IMG/VR virus record: IMGVR_UViG_3300042567_001773
Location: 1 to 44,792 of that record
Length of the DNA: 44,792 bases
Strand: one strand, 5' to 3'
Source of the DNA: a virus
Within the stretch, counting starts at the first letter, position 1. Every line of letters starts with the position of its first letter. The notes under the pieces were generated by a model. It made no database searches. It saw only the letters and a list, made by a program, of their open reading frames with translations, and had not been told where the DNA came from. The translations under genes were made by a program, and so were the position numbers. Positions 33,257 through 41,071 of the stretch are shown one piece after another.

Positions 33257-34324
33257 TTATTGTTTCCAAATTTTATCGATTACTCCATTGAATTCTCGTA
33301 TATAGATTCCAGCAGAAGCTTTTTCGATGTCTATTTTTTGTCCATCCATTGTGTAGTAATTAAATTGGTAAGATTTGTTCGAATTTATCTCGACTGATGT
33401 AATATCATAAAGCTTATTCTTACCATCATTATCGACTTGATTTAGGCGGTAATAATACATCATTGGATCTAGATTTTTATCGACAAAATCATAACGAAGT
33501 TTTTGATTGCTATTTCCAGCAGCATTTATAATTCCAACTACTTTCCAGTTTTCACCGTCAACAGTTCTTTGAATTTCATAGTAGTATGAATTAGATTCAG
33601 ATGCCGTTTCCCATACAAGAACAGCATTATTTTCTACAGCCTTACCTTCAAAATAAATAAGTTCAACAGGCAAAGGTGTATTAATTATTTCATGAAGTTC
33701 GAAATTATCTAACCACCATTCTTCACCAGCAGAATTAACTCGACAATAAATATCAATTGCTATATTGCTTGTTGCTGGAGGAATGTTTAGACGGATATTA
33801 GAATAACCGTCACCTGTACTTGTTCTATTTCCTCCTGCAGCAGGACTTATCGTTGTAAGTGTTCCATTTGCTGTTTTCGTATAGGATGAACTGTTATAAT
33901 CCCAAAATGCATTAGAAGCTCCTGTAATTCTTAATTCATTTACATATGAGGTTCCTCCATTTGTGCTTAATTGGACCGTAATATAATCTGCTGCATCAAC
34001 CCCTCTAGTAGTAGCAGTTGAAGTAAATCGATAAGATCCTAAACGAAAAGTTAGGTAATAATCATTAACTGGATTCACTGCAAGATTAGGGAATGAATAC
34101 CAATCCTGTTCTATTGCTGATGAAGCATTACCTGCTCCATATATAACAGCACTAGAAGTAGATGAAACAAATGCGTTTGTGTAGTAATTTGTTGTTGCAG
34201 CGGGAATAAACCATAATCCCGACCAATCGGCATCGAAAGTTTCTATGTAATCTTTACGGTATATTGCTTGTGATATCGATATATTACTCATCAAGATCAC
34301 AATTAAAAAAAGGACGTTCTTCAT
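33257..34324 (-). CDS. Secreted protein with T9SS type A-like C-terminal sorting domain
   Basis: A 355-residue protein. Signal peptide MKNVLFLIVILMSNISISQA precedes a beta-rich domain (residues 27-215; ETFDADWSGLWFIP, WWLDNFELHEI) like carbohydrate-binding or MAM-type domains. Residues 220-325 have the fibronectin-like LPVELIYFEGKAVENNAVLV, WETASESNSYYYEIQRTVDG and YYYRLNQVDNDG typical just before T9SS signals. The end YTMDGQKIDIEKASAGIYIR...IWKQ is a T9SS type A-like sorting signal, with only about 35 residues. Together with the following gene it forms a two-gene surface-protein unit inside a phage operon. Its function is unknown. Confidence 0.82.
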   Translation of the reverse strand: MKNVLFLIVILMSNISISQAIYRKDYIETFDADWSGLWFIPAATTNYYTNAFVSSTSSAVIYGAGNASSAIEQDWYSFPNLAVNPVNDYYLTFRLGSYRFTSTATTRGVDAADYITVQLSTNGGTSYVNELRITGASNAFWDYNSSSYTKTANGTLTTISPAAGGNRTSTGDGYSNIRLNIPPATSNIAIDIYCRVNSAGEEWWLDNFELHEIINTPLPVELIYFEGKAVENNAVLVWETASESNSYYYEIQRTVDGENWKVVGIINAAGNSNQKLRYDFVDKNLDPMMYYYRLNQVDNDGKNKLYDITSVEINSNKSYQFNYYTMDGQKIDIEKASAGIYIREFNGVIDKIWKQ

Positions 34325-34419
34325 CTTTTGTCTTTATTGTTATGTATCTATTTTATGAAATATACCACGACAAAGACAACTTACCACGGATTAGATTATC
34401 GTACTGTACCTCTAGATTA
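34325..34419 (-). promoter_or_regulatory. Possible promoter upstream of the T9SS pair
   Basis: This 95-bp gap contains, in minus orientation, GGTATATTTCATAAAATAG ending 23 nt before the ATG at 34324. It resembles block B of the promoter-like modules (TATATTTACTTTATAA) but is not identical. A separate promoter for the surface-protein genes is plausible. No terminator hairpin was seen. Confidence 0.35.
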
Positions 34420-34908
34420 TTATTTAACATCGGTAGTGTTTGATGTATACCAAATCTGATTTCGATTAGGACATTGAATAGAACCGCAAGGATTATTCTT
34501 ATTTTGGCCACATACAAAGCAATTTGATGGATAAGGATTATATGGTAAGATCGGTGTTGGTGTTGGTGAAGTGGGAGGAATAAAAAGAATTTGTGGAATA
34601 AATTCCTTATAAAGACTCATAACTATTTCCTTCCTTTCTTCTTCCGTAAGTTGAAGCAGAATTGATTTTATTTTTTCCGTCTCACATTTAATATTGAATT
34701 CATCCTCAGTAATTTCTTGGAATATCTCTGGATTCTTCTTAACTAATCCAATAGTCAGATGGATGCTCTTATTAAGGACTGTACATTTCTCGATTTTGTC
34801 AGTCGGAAAGTTGAAGTGACTAAATACGATATCACCTTCTTTCAATTCAGATAAATTTTCTCCATCAACTAATGTGATGTCCTTTGTAATTCTGTAGTAT
34901 TTTTTCAT
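34420..34908 (-). CDS. Protein with Pro-rich linker and C-terminal Cys cluster
   Basis: Start chosen at ATG 34908, overlapping the DHFR-like stop by 4 bp (MKKYYRITKDITLVDGENLS); the longer frame adds a basic stretch inside the upstream gene. The 162-residue product has an N-terminal globular domain, a helical acidic middle (LQLTEEERKEIVMSLYKEF), a Pro/Thr-rich linker (PPTSPTPTPILPYNPYPS) and a CFVC-x7-C-x4-C cluster that may bind zinc. No family is recognised. Confidence 0.6.
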   Translation of the reverse strand: MKKYYRITKDITLVDGENLSELKEGDIVFSHFNFPTDKIEKCTVLNKSIHLTIGLVKKNPEIFQEITEDEFNIKCETEKIKSILLQLTEEERKEIVMSLYKEFIPQILFIPPTSPTPTPILPYNPYPSNCFVCGQNKNNPCGSIQCPNRNQIWYTSNTTDVK

Positions 34909-35366
34909 TTTTTCTTTTTTTCTAATTTTGCGTATGACCATATTTTATTTGAAAAGTAATCGATCGGTTTCCAATCTTTCATATTGAATGGAATCCAATC
35001 TTGATTTCCTTCTTTGTTATTGAAAACGTAAAGATGTATTTCATCTACGTTCTTCTCTAGTTGTTCATAAAGAGACATTCCACCAATCACATAGAGTTTA
35101 TCTTCTACCCAAAGATGAATATCATCTATACTGTGTATTGTTCCTACTCCATCTCTTTTCCAATTACGATCTCGAGTTAGAACCCAACTATTTTTTCCTT
35201 TCCAATTAGTTTGATCGAATGTTTTTCTACCGATTAAGCAAGATTCCCTTTCGAGAAGATCCTTAACGAATTTTTCATGATGCCATATTCGTTGAGACAT
35301 CTCTTCTTTATATCGATTTTGATTATCGACTACTACAACGAAAGATATTTTAATTTCATCAAGCAT
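34905..35366 (-). CDS. Dihydrofolate reductase-like protein
   Basis: A 153-residue DHFR-fold protein: ISFVVVVDNQNRYKEEM at the start, CLIGRKTFDQTNWKGKNSWVL (G46-R-K-T, NADPH-binding) in the middle and KLYVIGGMSLYEQLEKNVDE (GG95-96) as the second cofactor motif. The usual catalytic acidic residue and LPW motif after the first strand are replaced by QRIWHHEKFVKD, so activity may be altered. In T4-like phages DHFR regenerates tetrahydrofolate used by thymidylate synthase; here it would serve the dCMP hydroxymethylase-like enzyme. The bifunctional-reductase RibD fold is an alternative. Confidence 0.75.
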   Translation of the reverse strand: MLDEIKISFVVVVDNQNRYKEEMSQRIWHHEKFVKDLLERESCLIGRKTFDQTNWKGKNSWVLTRDRNWKRDGVGTIHSIDDIHLWVEDKLYVIGGMSLYEQLEKNVDEIHLYVFNNKEGNQDWIPFNMKDWKPIDYFSNKIWSYAKLEKKKK

Positions 35367-35736
35367 TGAGTTCTTTTATTTGTTGAATGAGATAAGGATT
35401 CGACCAACCTCTAAAATTAGGTGAAGATTCTATTTCTGATATACGAGGAATGGTATTAGGATCCCCAATCATAAACATTTCTTTCATCATTCCAGTTCCA
35501 TCTTCCATCATAGCTTTTTGCTTATTAGCTTCATTCCAACCTCTTTGAATGACGGTATTCATATCTCCTATTGCTTTACTCGGTTCATACATATGATTCA
35601 TTATCGTGGCATTAAGTGCATCTGATACGTTTTTCTGTCTAAGCTTTTCTAGATCTTTCTCAGAAAGCTCATGAGATGTCTTCTCGTACCAATAGATTAA
35701 TCCTAATGCACCAGGATTGATTTCATTAAGTATCAT
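35359..35736 (-). CDS. Hypothetical protein
   Basis: A 125-residue helical protein with GLIYWYEKTSHELSEKDLEK and NPYLIQQIKELNA near the end. A Met-rich central stretch (KAMMEDGTGMMKEMFMIG) is notable. No family is recognised. It overlaps the DHFR-like gene by 8 bp and lies 3 bp after the SSB-tail gene. Confidence 0.6.
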   Translation of the reverse strand: MILNEINPGALGLIYWYEKTSHELSEKDLEKLRQKNVSDALNATIMNHMYEPSKAIGDMNTVIQRGWNEANKQKAMMEDGTGMMKEMFMIGDPNTIPRISEIESSPNFRGWSNPYLIQQIKELNA

Positions 35737-35739
35737 ATA

Positions 35740-36033
35740 TTAAAAGGGTAGATCATCATCATCCTCGACTTTAACAGTAACAGAAGGTTTATCGGCAATG
35801 AGAACATCTTCTCTCGATTCAATCAGTGTAGGTGTTTTTAAGAGATTGTTTTTCTTTGTAACTTGGAAATAAACAGTTCCGTCTCCATTATCCCAAAGTG
35901 CAATTCTTGTATCTTCATTTTTGTCAATCCAAAAAGAGATATGTGGTTTTTCTCCACCGAATTTACCGATTTCTCCTTTCGTAACAGTTGTCTTTCCACT
36001 GTTAATTACTAACCAAGGTTTTGTGTTTTCCAT
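35740..36033 (-). CDS. Small protein with SSB-like acidic C-terminal tail
   Basis: A 97-residue protein. The first 75 residues are a small beta-rich domain (PHISFWIDKNEDTRIALWDN, TVYFQVTKKNNL). The C-terminus VEDDDDLPF at 89-97 is almost the same as the SSB tail (E. coli SSB ends DFDDDIPF), the docking site for RecO, RecQ, PriA, ExoI and others. It may be a compact ssDNA-binding protein or a mimic that recruits or titrates host SSB partners. It sits 7 bp after the UV endonuclease gene, consistent with a DNA repair/replication operon. Confidence 0.65.
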   Translation of the reverse strand: MENTKPWLVINSGKTTVTKGEIGKFGGEKPHISFWIDKNEDTRIALWDNGDGTVYFQVTKKNNLLKTPTLIESREDVLIADKPSVTVKVEDDDDLPF

Positions 36034-36040
36034 ATTTATT

Positions 36041-37006
36041 TTATGATGTGATAAGTTCGTAGGTTTCTATATAAGATGATTCCATTACACCTTCTTTGAG
36101 ATAATGAAGAATCGCTTTTTCTTTAGCTTTTGCTTCGACCATAATCCAAGCACCTGTACCATAATCAGTTACTTCTTCATAAATCCAATCTGCATGTGCA
36201 CGAGCCATAGAATCCGGCATTTCGTGATTTATCGTAGAAGAGAAGTGAAAACCTGCAGGAACATTACCCCAAGTCGAAGCAGCAAGTTTAGCAGCTTCTT
36301 CGTGAGTTAGATTACCCGAACAGAATTTATGATGATGAGAATCGAATGTAATAGGGATTCCGATTTCTTTGTAAAGAAGATCATAAAGATCTTTTACAGA
36401 ATACTGAGAAGCTTTATCATCGTTTTCGATAACTAATCTAGCTTTAGTGTTTGGGTGTAGCTTGTTGAATCCTTTAATGAATCGTTTAGCGCATTCTTCC
36501 TTTCCACCTTGAGTTGTGTTTAAGTGGATGTTGATTTGATTCCAATGAGAAGGTTCGAAACCCATTGAATCGAAGATTTCAGAATGTTGATTAAGTTCTC
36601 GAACGGTTTTATGAACAACGAAGTTATTAGCAGAACCTAGAACATTAAAAGGACCTGGATGAAATTCAAGTCGTTGACCATATTGAGTTGCTAAAGATCC
36701 AGCTAATTGAAGATTTTTTTCGATTAAAGGCCAATCCTTAAGAGACTTTAATTCATATTCGGACATCCAAGGAAACATATTCGAAGACATACGGAAGAAT
36801 TTGATTCCGTTGCGTTCATTCCATTGAATGATTTTTACGAGGTCTTTTACATTCATTAGAGCTAATTCGGAAACTACTTCATTTGTTTCTCGTTGTGCTT
36901 CGAATGTTCGTTTGATAATGTGTCGATTAGTTGAAATCCCTTCGCTACCTTGTAGTTCGAGATTAATACAACAATAACCGATTCGTTCTGCTATTGGATT
37001 GTTCAT
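36041..37006 (-). CDS. uvsE: UV damage endonuclease (UvdE/UvsE family)
   Basis: A 321-residue TIM-barrel endonuclease that nicks 5' of UV photoproducts and some abasic sites. Matching features: RIGYCCINLELQG at 8-20, RMSSNMFPWMSEYE at 72-85, LEFHPGPFNVLGS (H116-P), NQINIHLNTTQGGKE (H161), LVIENDDKASQYS (E194-N-D), ITFDSHHHKFCSG (D222, H224-H226) and GFHFSST. All metal ligands expected for the family are present. It is the first gene after promoter module 5. Confidence 0.92.
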   Translation of the reverse strand: MNNPIAERIGYCCINLELQGSEGISTNRHIIKRTFEAQRETNEVVSELALMNVKDLVKIIQWNERNGIKFFRMSSNMFPWMSEYELKSLKDWPLIEKNLQLAGSLATQYGQRLEFHPGPFNVLGSANNFVVHKTVRELNQHSEIFDSMGFEPSHWNQINIHLNTTQGGKEECAKRFIKGFNKLHPNTKARLVIENDDKASQYSVKDLYDLLYKEIGIPITFDSHHHKFCSGNLTHEEAAKLAASTWGNVPAGFHFSSTINHEMPDSMARAHADWIYEEVTDYGTGAWIMVEAKAKEKAILHYLKEGVMESSYIETYELITS

Positions 37007-37086
37007 ATATTGATTTTTTAATTATAAAGTAAATATAATCATAATTCTCCAAAGAAAAAAATCTCGAGTCTTAAAGTTATTAACAA
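37007..37086 (-). promoter_or_regulatory. Promoter-like module, copy 5 (UvsE operon)
   Basis: Block B at 37018-37041 ends 11 nt before the UvsE ATG; block A at 37072-37086 (one mismatch) abuts the stop of the upstream gene. Between them are CTCGAGATTTTTTTC and TTGGAGAATTATGA. Confidence 0.7.
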
Positions 37087-37087
37087 T

Positions 37088-37441
37088 TTAGTGTTTGAAT
37101 TCCATATTCTCGGAAACATCAACTAACTCTAAGAAGTAATTAGTCACTTTACTTTTTGTAGGGTTATATCTCCCTTTTGTAGTAAGTTTCGTTACACCCA
37201 TTTGTTCTGGATTATGTGACATTCCCCACATAGCATAGTAATGAGGACGTTTTGATCGGCCATCTTCTCTAGAATCTCTCCATTTTTCTTCAGTAGTCCA
37301 CCAAGTTCTTCTACTCCATGAAGTTTTAGTTTTCTTAACTTGGTAAGTTTCTATAAGCTTAAAGCATTTGCCGTTGTTATGTGTAACTTCAAGTAGAACG
37401 TTACATTCACCTAGTTTTTCGTGTTCTATTTTATTCACCAT
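37088..37441 (-). CDS. Hypothetical protein
   Basis: A 117-residue basic protein with a Trp/Arg-rich middle (KTSWSRRTWWTTEEKWRDSR). No family is recognised. It overlaps the HExxH gene by 7 bp and ends just before promoter module 5, thus last in its operon. Confidence 0.62.
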   Translation of the reverse strand: MVNKIEHEKLGECNVLLEVTHNNGKCFKLIETYQVKKTKTSWSRRTWWTTEEKWRDSREDGRSKRPHYYAMWGMSHNPEQMGVTKLTTKGRYNPTKSKVTNYFLELVDVSENMEFKH

Positions 37442-37842
37442 TTTTTGTTCGATATGTAATGTTCAAAATATAAATCATTTGCCAATTCTTCTGCTAGTGT
37501 TATGATTTCCTCTTCTCTTTCGACGTCATAATTATTCAACATAAAAGCTAAATGAGAACATTCATGCATTAAAGACGTAACATCAACGAAACTGTTTTGA
37601 AATCTTTTTGCATTCATAAAAAGAAAAGGCTTCATATGAGAAGGCATAGTTAGATCTTTGTCCGATGGATGATAATTACAAAGACCACATATATAAGCAC
37701 TTTCTTCAGTATCTACTTTTTTAATAGCACCTCTTCTACTTAGTCCATGCATTGTATTGACTCCATAATAATCAAATATATCTATGGAGCTTTCACCTAT
37801 GAGGAAAACAAAATCGTTGTATTCTTTCTCTACTAAAATCAT
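37435..37842 (-). CDS. Putative zinc metallopeptidase-like protein (HExxH)
   Basis: A 135-residue protein with H93-E-C-S-H97 in a helix (SLMHECSHLAFML), followed by a helix rich in Glu (EREEEIITLAEELANDL) where a third ligand could sit. A second feature is C52-x2-C55-NYH, possibly an extra metal site. The layout is like small ImmA/IrrE- or SprT-type metalloproteins, but similarity is limited to the motif. It overlaps the AAA+ ATPase gene by 4 bp. Confidence 0.55.
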   Translation of the reverse strand: MILVEKEYNDFVFLIGESSIDIFDYYGVNTMHGLSRRGAIKKVDTEESAYICGLCNYHPSDKDLTMPSHMKPFLFMNAKRFQNSFVDVTSLMHECSHLAFMLNNYDVEREEEIITLAEELANDLYFEHYISNKKW

Positions 37843-38921
37843 CTTCCGAATCCGATTAGTTTTTCTTCTTTCTTTTCTAGATCGCTTAGCTTATCTTCTT
37901 GATTGTAAATTTCTGCAAGAGTCATACTGTCTTCGATTTTTGATTTGAATCCTAAATGATCAGATACTCGTTGAGAATCTTCGATTGATAACTTATTGAA
38001 TTCGTGTTTCAAGATAAGTCGACCTTTACGAAGAAGAGCTTCATCAATAGTTGTAATATCAGAATTGAATGTACAGATGATTTGCATTCCTAAGAAATCT
38101 GATAGAATACCATCAGCTAAATTAAGTAGCTTATCAACTGTTCCACCTCCATTTTTTCTAGCTCTAATAGCTTCATCAGCATCTTCAATTACGAGAATAG
38201 ATCCACTATATTCTGCCATAAGAGGAATGAATCCAGGATCTGTAATACAAGGGATCAGCTGATTCGGTAGATAAACAACAGTCTTTCTATCACAAAGATA
38301 AGAAATTAAGTGTCGAATATACATTGATTTTCCCGTACCTGGGAGACCGTGAAGGAGGGCGATACCTTTCTTCTTTTTATTAGTCAGAACCTCGATTAAA
38401 TCTTCGTGTTTATCTTTCCATTCTTTACCGTAATTCATTTCGATATCTACAGTTGGAATTTCAATATCGAATGATTGAAGATCTAATCCACCATGACGTT
38501 GAACCACCATATAGACTTGAGATTTTTTCTCTTCGTCTAGCTTATACATTGAAAGTTCTTCATCTAAAAGAGAAAGATCAAATTCAGGAGTAACCAAAGG
38601 TGAATAAAGAACTATGAAATCGTGTAGATTAATATTGTCTTTTACTCGAGATCCTACTCCCCAACTCAGAATAACCGAAGGATTTCTTTTCAGAGTACCG
38701 ATGATAGTACTCGGACTTACTTTTTGTTCGTTTGGTTTTACCCTTTGAGTTACTGTAAGTATGTTAACGTTTTCATCCATCCACTTACTCCATTTCTCCT
38801 CATTAGCTGTAAATCCTCGATACTTAGCTTTAGACGGGAAACAATCATGTTTCATCCACCAAATAGCTTCAGCCTCAGAGTATATAGAAGCTAATTCTAC
38901 TACGTTAGTTGTTCTGTTCAT
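37839..38921 (-). CDS. AAA+ ATPase
   Basis: A 360-residue ATPase. Walker A is GLPGTGKS at 192-199, Walker B SILVIEDADEA at 241-251, sensor 1 CTFNSDI with N286, and the arginine-finger region LRKGRLI around 298-303. The N-terminal 170 residues are unique (RTTNVVELASIYSEAEAIWW). The C-terminal part is a short helical lid. The overall scheme matches BCS1/katanin-like AAA+ enzymes that remodel protein or DNA complexes. Its role in the phage is unknown. Both its ends overlap neighbours by 4 bp. Confidence 0.82.
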   Translation of the reverse strand: MNRTTNVVELASIYSEAEAIWWMKHDCFPSKAKYRGFTANEEKWSKWMDENVNILTVTQRVKPNEQKVSPSTIIGTLKRNPSVILSWGVGSRVKDNINLHDFIVLYSPLVTPEFDLSLLDEELSMYKLDEEKKSQVYMVVQRHGGLDLQSFDIEIPTVDIEMNYGKEWKDKHEDLIEVLTNKKKKGIALLHGLPGTGKSMYIRHLISYLCDRKTVVYLPNQLIPCITDPGFIPLMAEYSGSILVIEDADEAIRARKNGGGTVDKLLNLADGILSDFLGMQIICTFNSDITTIDEALLRKGRLILKHEFNKLSIEDSQRVSDHLGFKSKIEDSMTLAEIYNQEDKLSDLEKKEEKLIGFGR

Positions 38922-39238
38922 ATTTCTGTATTAACTCGATATTTCAAAGCAATTCGACGCATTTCTTTACCGAAATCGTGATCGTTAGGAATCGATTTTG
39001 ATTTTTCGTTTAGATTGAAATCTTCTTTATCCACTTCAATTCCAAATTTTTCTTTGATTTGTTCGGCGTTAAAAAGACCTTTATATTCAGTGTCTTCAGT
39101 ATCACCGAACTCAATTAGAACATGATATGTTTGTGGTTTAGTCCATCCTGCACGTAGAATTCTTACGGCAATAGGTTCGTTATCTGCATAAATAGATATT
39201 GAGTTTTCCATAAATGCTTTTGCTGATTCTTTTATCAT
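38918..39238 (-). CDS. Hypothetical protein
   Basis: A 106-residue protein with an alpha/beta look (SISIYADNEPIAVRILRAGW, TYHVLIEFGDTEDTEYKGLF). It overlaps the AAA+ ATPase gene by 4 bp, suggesting a functional partner of that ATPase. No family is recognised. Confidence 0.6.
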   Translation of the reverse strand: MIKESAKAFMENSISIYADNEPIAVRILRAGWTKPQTYHVLIEFGDTEDTEYKGLFNAEQIKEKFGIEVDKEDFNLNEKSKSIPNDHDFGKEMRRIALKYRVNTEI

Positions 39239-39241
39239 AGT

Positions 39242-39457
39242 TTAATTGTTTGTTGATCTAAATTTTTTCTTAGTGGCCCAAAATAGATTCGATAGAGATT
39301 TGCTGTATTCGCTACTAATTCCATATATAGTTTGAAAGTTCTGAACTAACTTATTCAAAGCTAATACATGTTCTGATGTATTGTCAGTGTGTAATAAGGT
39401 TGCTTTTACTTTATCGTAATCTCTAAGGATATTAAGCTGTTGCTTTGAATTTTTCAT
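39242..39457 (-). CDS. Hypothetical small protein
   Basis: A 71-residue basic helical protein (MKNSKQQLNILRDYDKVKAT...). Its first 26 bp overlap the end of the DnaQ-like gene. No family is recognised. Confidence 0.55.
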   Translation of the reverse strand: MKNSKQQLNILRDYDKVKATLLHTDNTSEHVLALNKLVQNFQTIYGISSEYSKSLSNLFWATKKKFRSTNN

Positions 39458-40205
39458 AAAGTGATTTTGCTATTCGTTTAACATCGTTTGGCATTTCGGA
39501 TTTTTCAAATATCCATTGGAAATATCCTGCATCATCTCGATAAATTTGTTGAACTGTTTTGTCTTTATGTTTACCGAAGGTTAGAACAATCTCTTTGTTT
39601 TCAGTGATTCGAAATTTACCACTTAGATCTAGCTTATCTTTTAGTTCAGAAGTGATTTCGGATAATTGATCCATATCGTCATAAAGATGACCGAATACAT
39701 TAAGTTGAGATTCGAAAATCTTTGCTGTTGCAATGACATCGTTTTTAGCTTGGTGAGCTCCTTCAAGGTCTTCACCTGTAAATCTTTTAACGGCACCTTT
39801 CAAGTTTCTTTGTTCAGACATAGTCCAAATTTTCCATGAATCGAAAATACGATGAGTTCGGAAAGAGTAATTAATTCCTGAACGAATAAGTTCTTCTGTT
39901 AAGAAAGGTAAATCGAAGTTGATGATATTATAACCACCGATATCCGAACCCGAAAGAAATTCAAGTATATCTTTAGCTCTTTCAGAGAAAGAAGGTTCGT
40001 TTTGTAGAACTTCCAAAGAAAGACCATGCATTTCTTCTGCTTCTTTACCAACAGGAACTGGATATGGATTAAATCGAGAATAGAATTCATCTTCTGTTCC
40101 ATCTGGATTTTTCTTCAACATATAGATTTCGACTATACGATCAGATGTTGTACTTAGACCTGTAGTTTCAAGATCAAAAAATACGATTGGTTTATTTATT
40201 TTCAT
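39432..40205 (-). CDS. DnaQ-like 3'-5' exonuclease (DEDDh)
   Basis: A 257-residue protein. The exonuclease domain (1-175) has FFDLETTGL with D11 and E13, INFDLPFL with D98, and GAHQAKNDVIATA with H151 and D156, which completes the DEDDh set. The C-terminal 45 residues (VLTFGKHKDKTVQQIYRDDA...YFQWIF) form a second small domain that often accompanies such exonucleases in Bacteroidota and resembles DUF3820-like zinc-free modules. Proofreading or end-trimming roles are possible. Confidence 0.88.
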   Translation of the reverse strand: MKINKPIVFFDLETTGLSTTSDRIVEIYMLKKNPDGTEDEFYSRFNPYPVPVGKEAEEMHGLSLEVLQNEPSFSERAKDILEFLSGSDIGGYNIINFDLPFLTEELIRSGINYSFRTHRIFDSWKIWTMSEQRNLKGAVKRFTGEDLEGAHQAKNDVIATAKIFESQLNVFGHLYDDMDQLSEITSELKDKLDLSGKFRITENKEIVLTFGKHKDKTVQQIYRDDAGYFQWIFEKSEMPNDVKRIAKSLYEKFKATA

Positions 40206-40398
40206 TCTTTAAATTTTCGTGAATTTGTTTTCTTATTTCCTCTTTTTCTTGTGTATATTCCTTATAGAATTTATATGTCCAATCATCGGTTAAGAATGCA
40301 GCATCTGGGTTTAACATATACATATCAAAAGAATTAAAGGTTCCTTCTGCATTTGATCGGATATTCTTTTCTGAAAAAAATCGTTTATTAAAGCTCAT
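40192..40398 (-). CDS. Hypothetical small protein
   Basis: A 68-residue protein (MSFNKRFFSEKNIRSNAEGT...) with a basic helical end (EEIRKQIHENLKNENK). It overlaps the exonuclease gene by 14 bp and is the first gene after the terminator at 40423. No family is recognised. Confidence 0.58.
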   Translation of the reverse strand: MSFNKRFFSEKNIRSNAEGTFNSFDMYMLNPDAAFLTDDWTYKFYKEYTQEKEEIRKQIHENLKNENK

Positions 40399-40422
40399 TT
40401 AATTTTGTATAAATTTATTATG

Positions 40423-40453
40423 ACAAAAAAAGGCAGCTTTATTCAAAGCTACC
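40423..40453 (-). terminator. Rho-independent terminator
   Basis: In minus orientation GGTAGCTTT/AAAGCTGCC (9 bp with one G-T pair) is followed by TTTTTTTGTC. It overlaps the last codons and stop of the metallophosphoesterase gene at 40439. Confidence 0.85.
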
Positions 40454-41071
40454 TAAAATCTTATTAACATCTTTCCGACGTTCGGTTATGTTTTCTACTA
40501 TCTCTTCGACGTGATATGGTCGGAATTCCGGATGTCCACATATTCCTATATCCATTCGATCGTTCTGTGAGAATCGATTATCACCTTTTAAGTGTTGATG
40601 GCCGTGTAACATCATAACACCATGATGCATACCATTCCAACTTACTATCGGATAATGACAAAGAACAAATTGGTATGACGGTTTATTGTCCCTCGTTATT
40701 TTCAGCTCTTCGTAATGTGTTACGTGAGTAAATAACTTTCTTATTTTTTCTTTGTCTTTCTGAATATGATGATCGTGATTTCCAAGAATAAGAACGATGT
40801 TTTTACAATTGATTTTTTCTCGGAATTCTCGAATCTTTTCAAATCCACCAAAGGACCAATCACCTAAGTGAACTAACCAATCATTTTCATCAACATTATC
40901 GTTTATGTTATTGACGAGAGCTTCATCCATTTCTTCAACGGTCATAAAATCTCTAGTCATTTCAACATCAGCTCCTGGATTGGTTAGCCAATTAGAAACA
41001 CCTCGACATATGTTGTTATGTGAGTAATGAGTGTCTGATGTAAACCAGAGGTTATTTGCTTGTAATTTCAT
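40439..41071 (-). CDS. Metallophosphoesterase
   Basis: A 210-residue calcineurin-like phosphoesterase with the full metal set: D13-x-H15 in TSDTHYSH, D71 in HLGDWSF, LGNHDHH (N98-H99), LCHYPIVSW and GHQH. The NHxxCRG insert and WNGMHHG loop resemble phage and plasmid phosphoesterases of unknown target; nucleotides or phosphoproteins are possible. It overlaps the upstream gene by 20 bp. Confidence 0.88.
   Translation of the reverse strand: MKLQANNLWFTSDTHYSHNNICRGVSNWLTNPGADVEMTRDFMTVEEMDEALVNNINDNVDENDWLVHLGDWSFGGFEKIREFREKINCKNIVLILGNHDHHIQKDKEKIRKLFTHVTHYEELKITRDNKPSYQFVLCHYPIVSWNGMHHGVMMLHGHQHLKGDNRFSQNDRMDIGICGHPEFRPYHVEEIVENITERRKDVNKILGSFE

Noticed and set aside
34355-34459. 34-codon plus-strand frame starting MKYTTTKTTY
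   Set aside because: It would be the only plus-strand gene, overlaps the 3' end of the gene at 34420 and occupies a probable promoter region.
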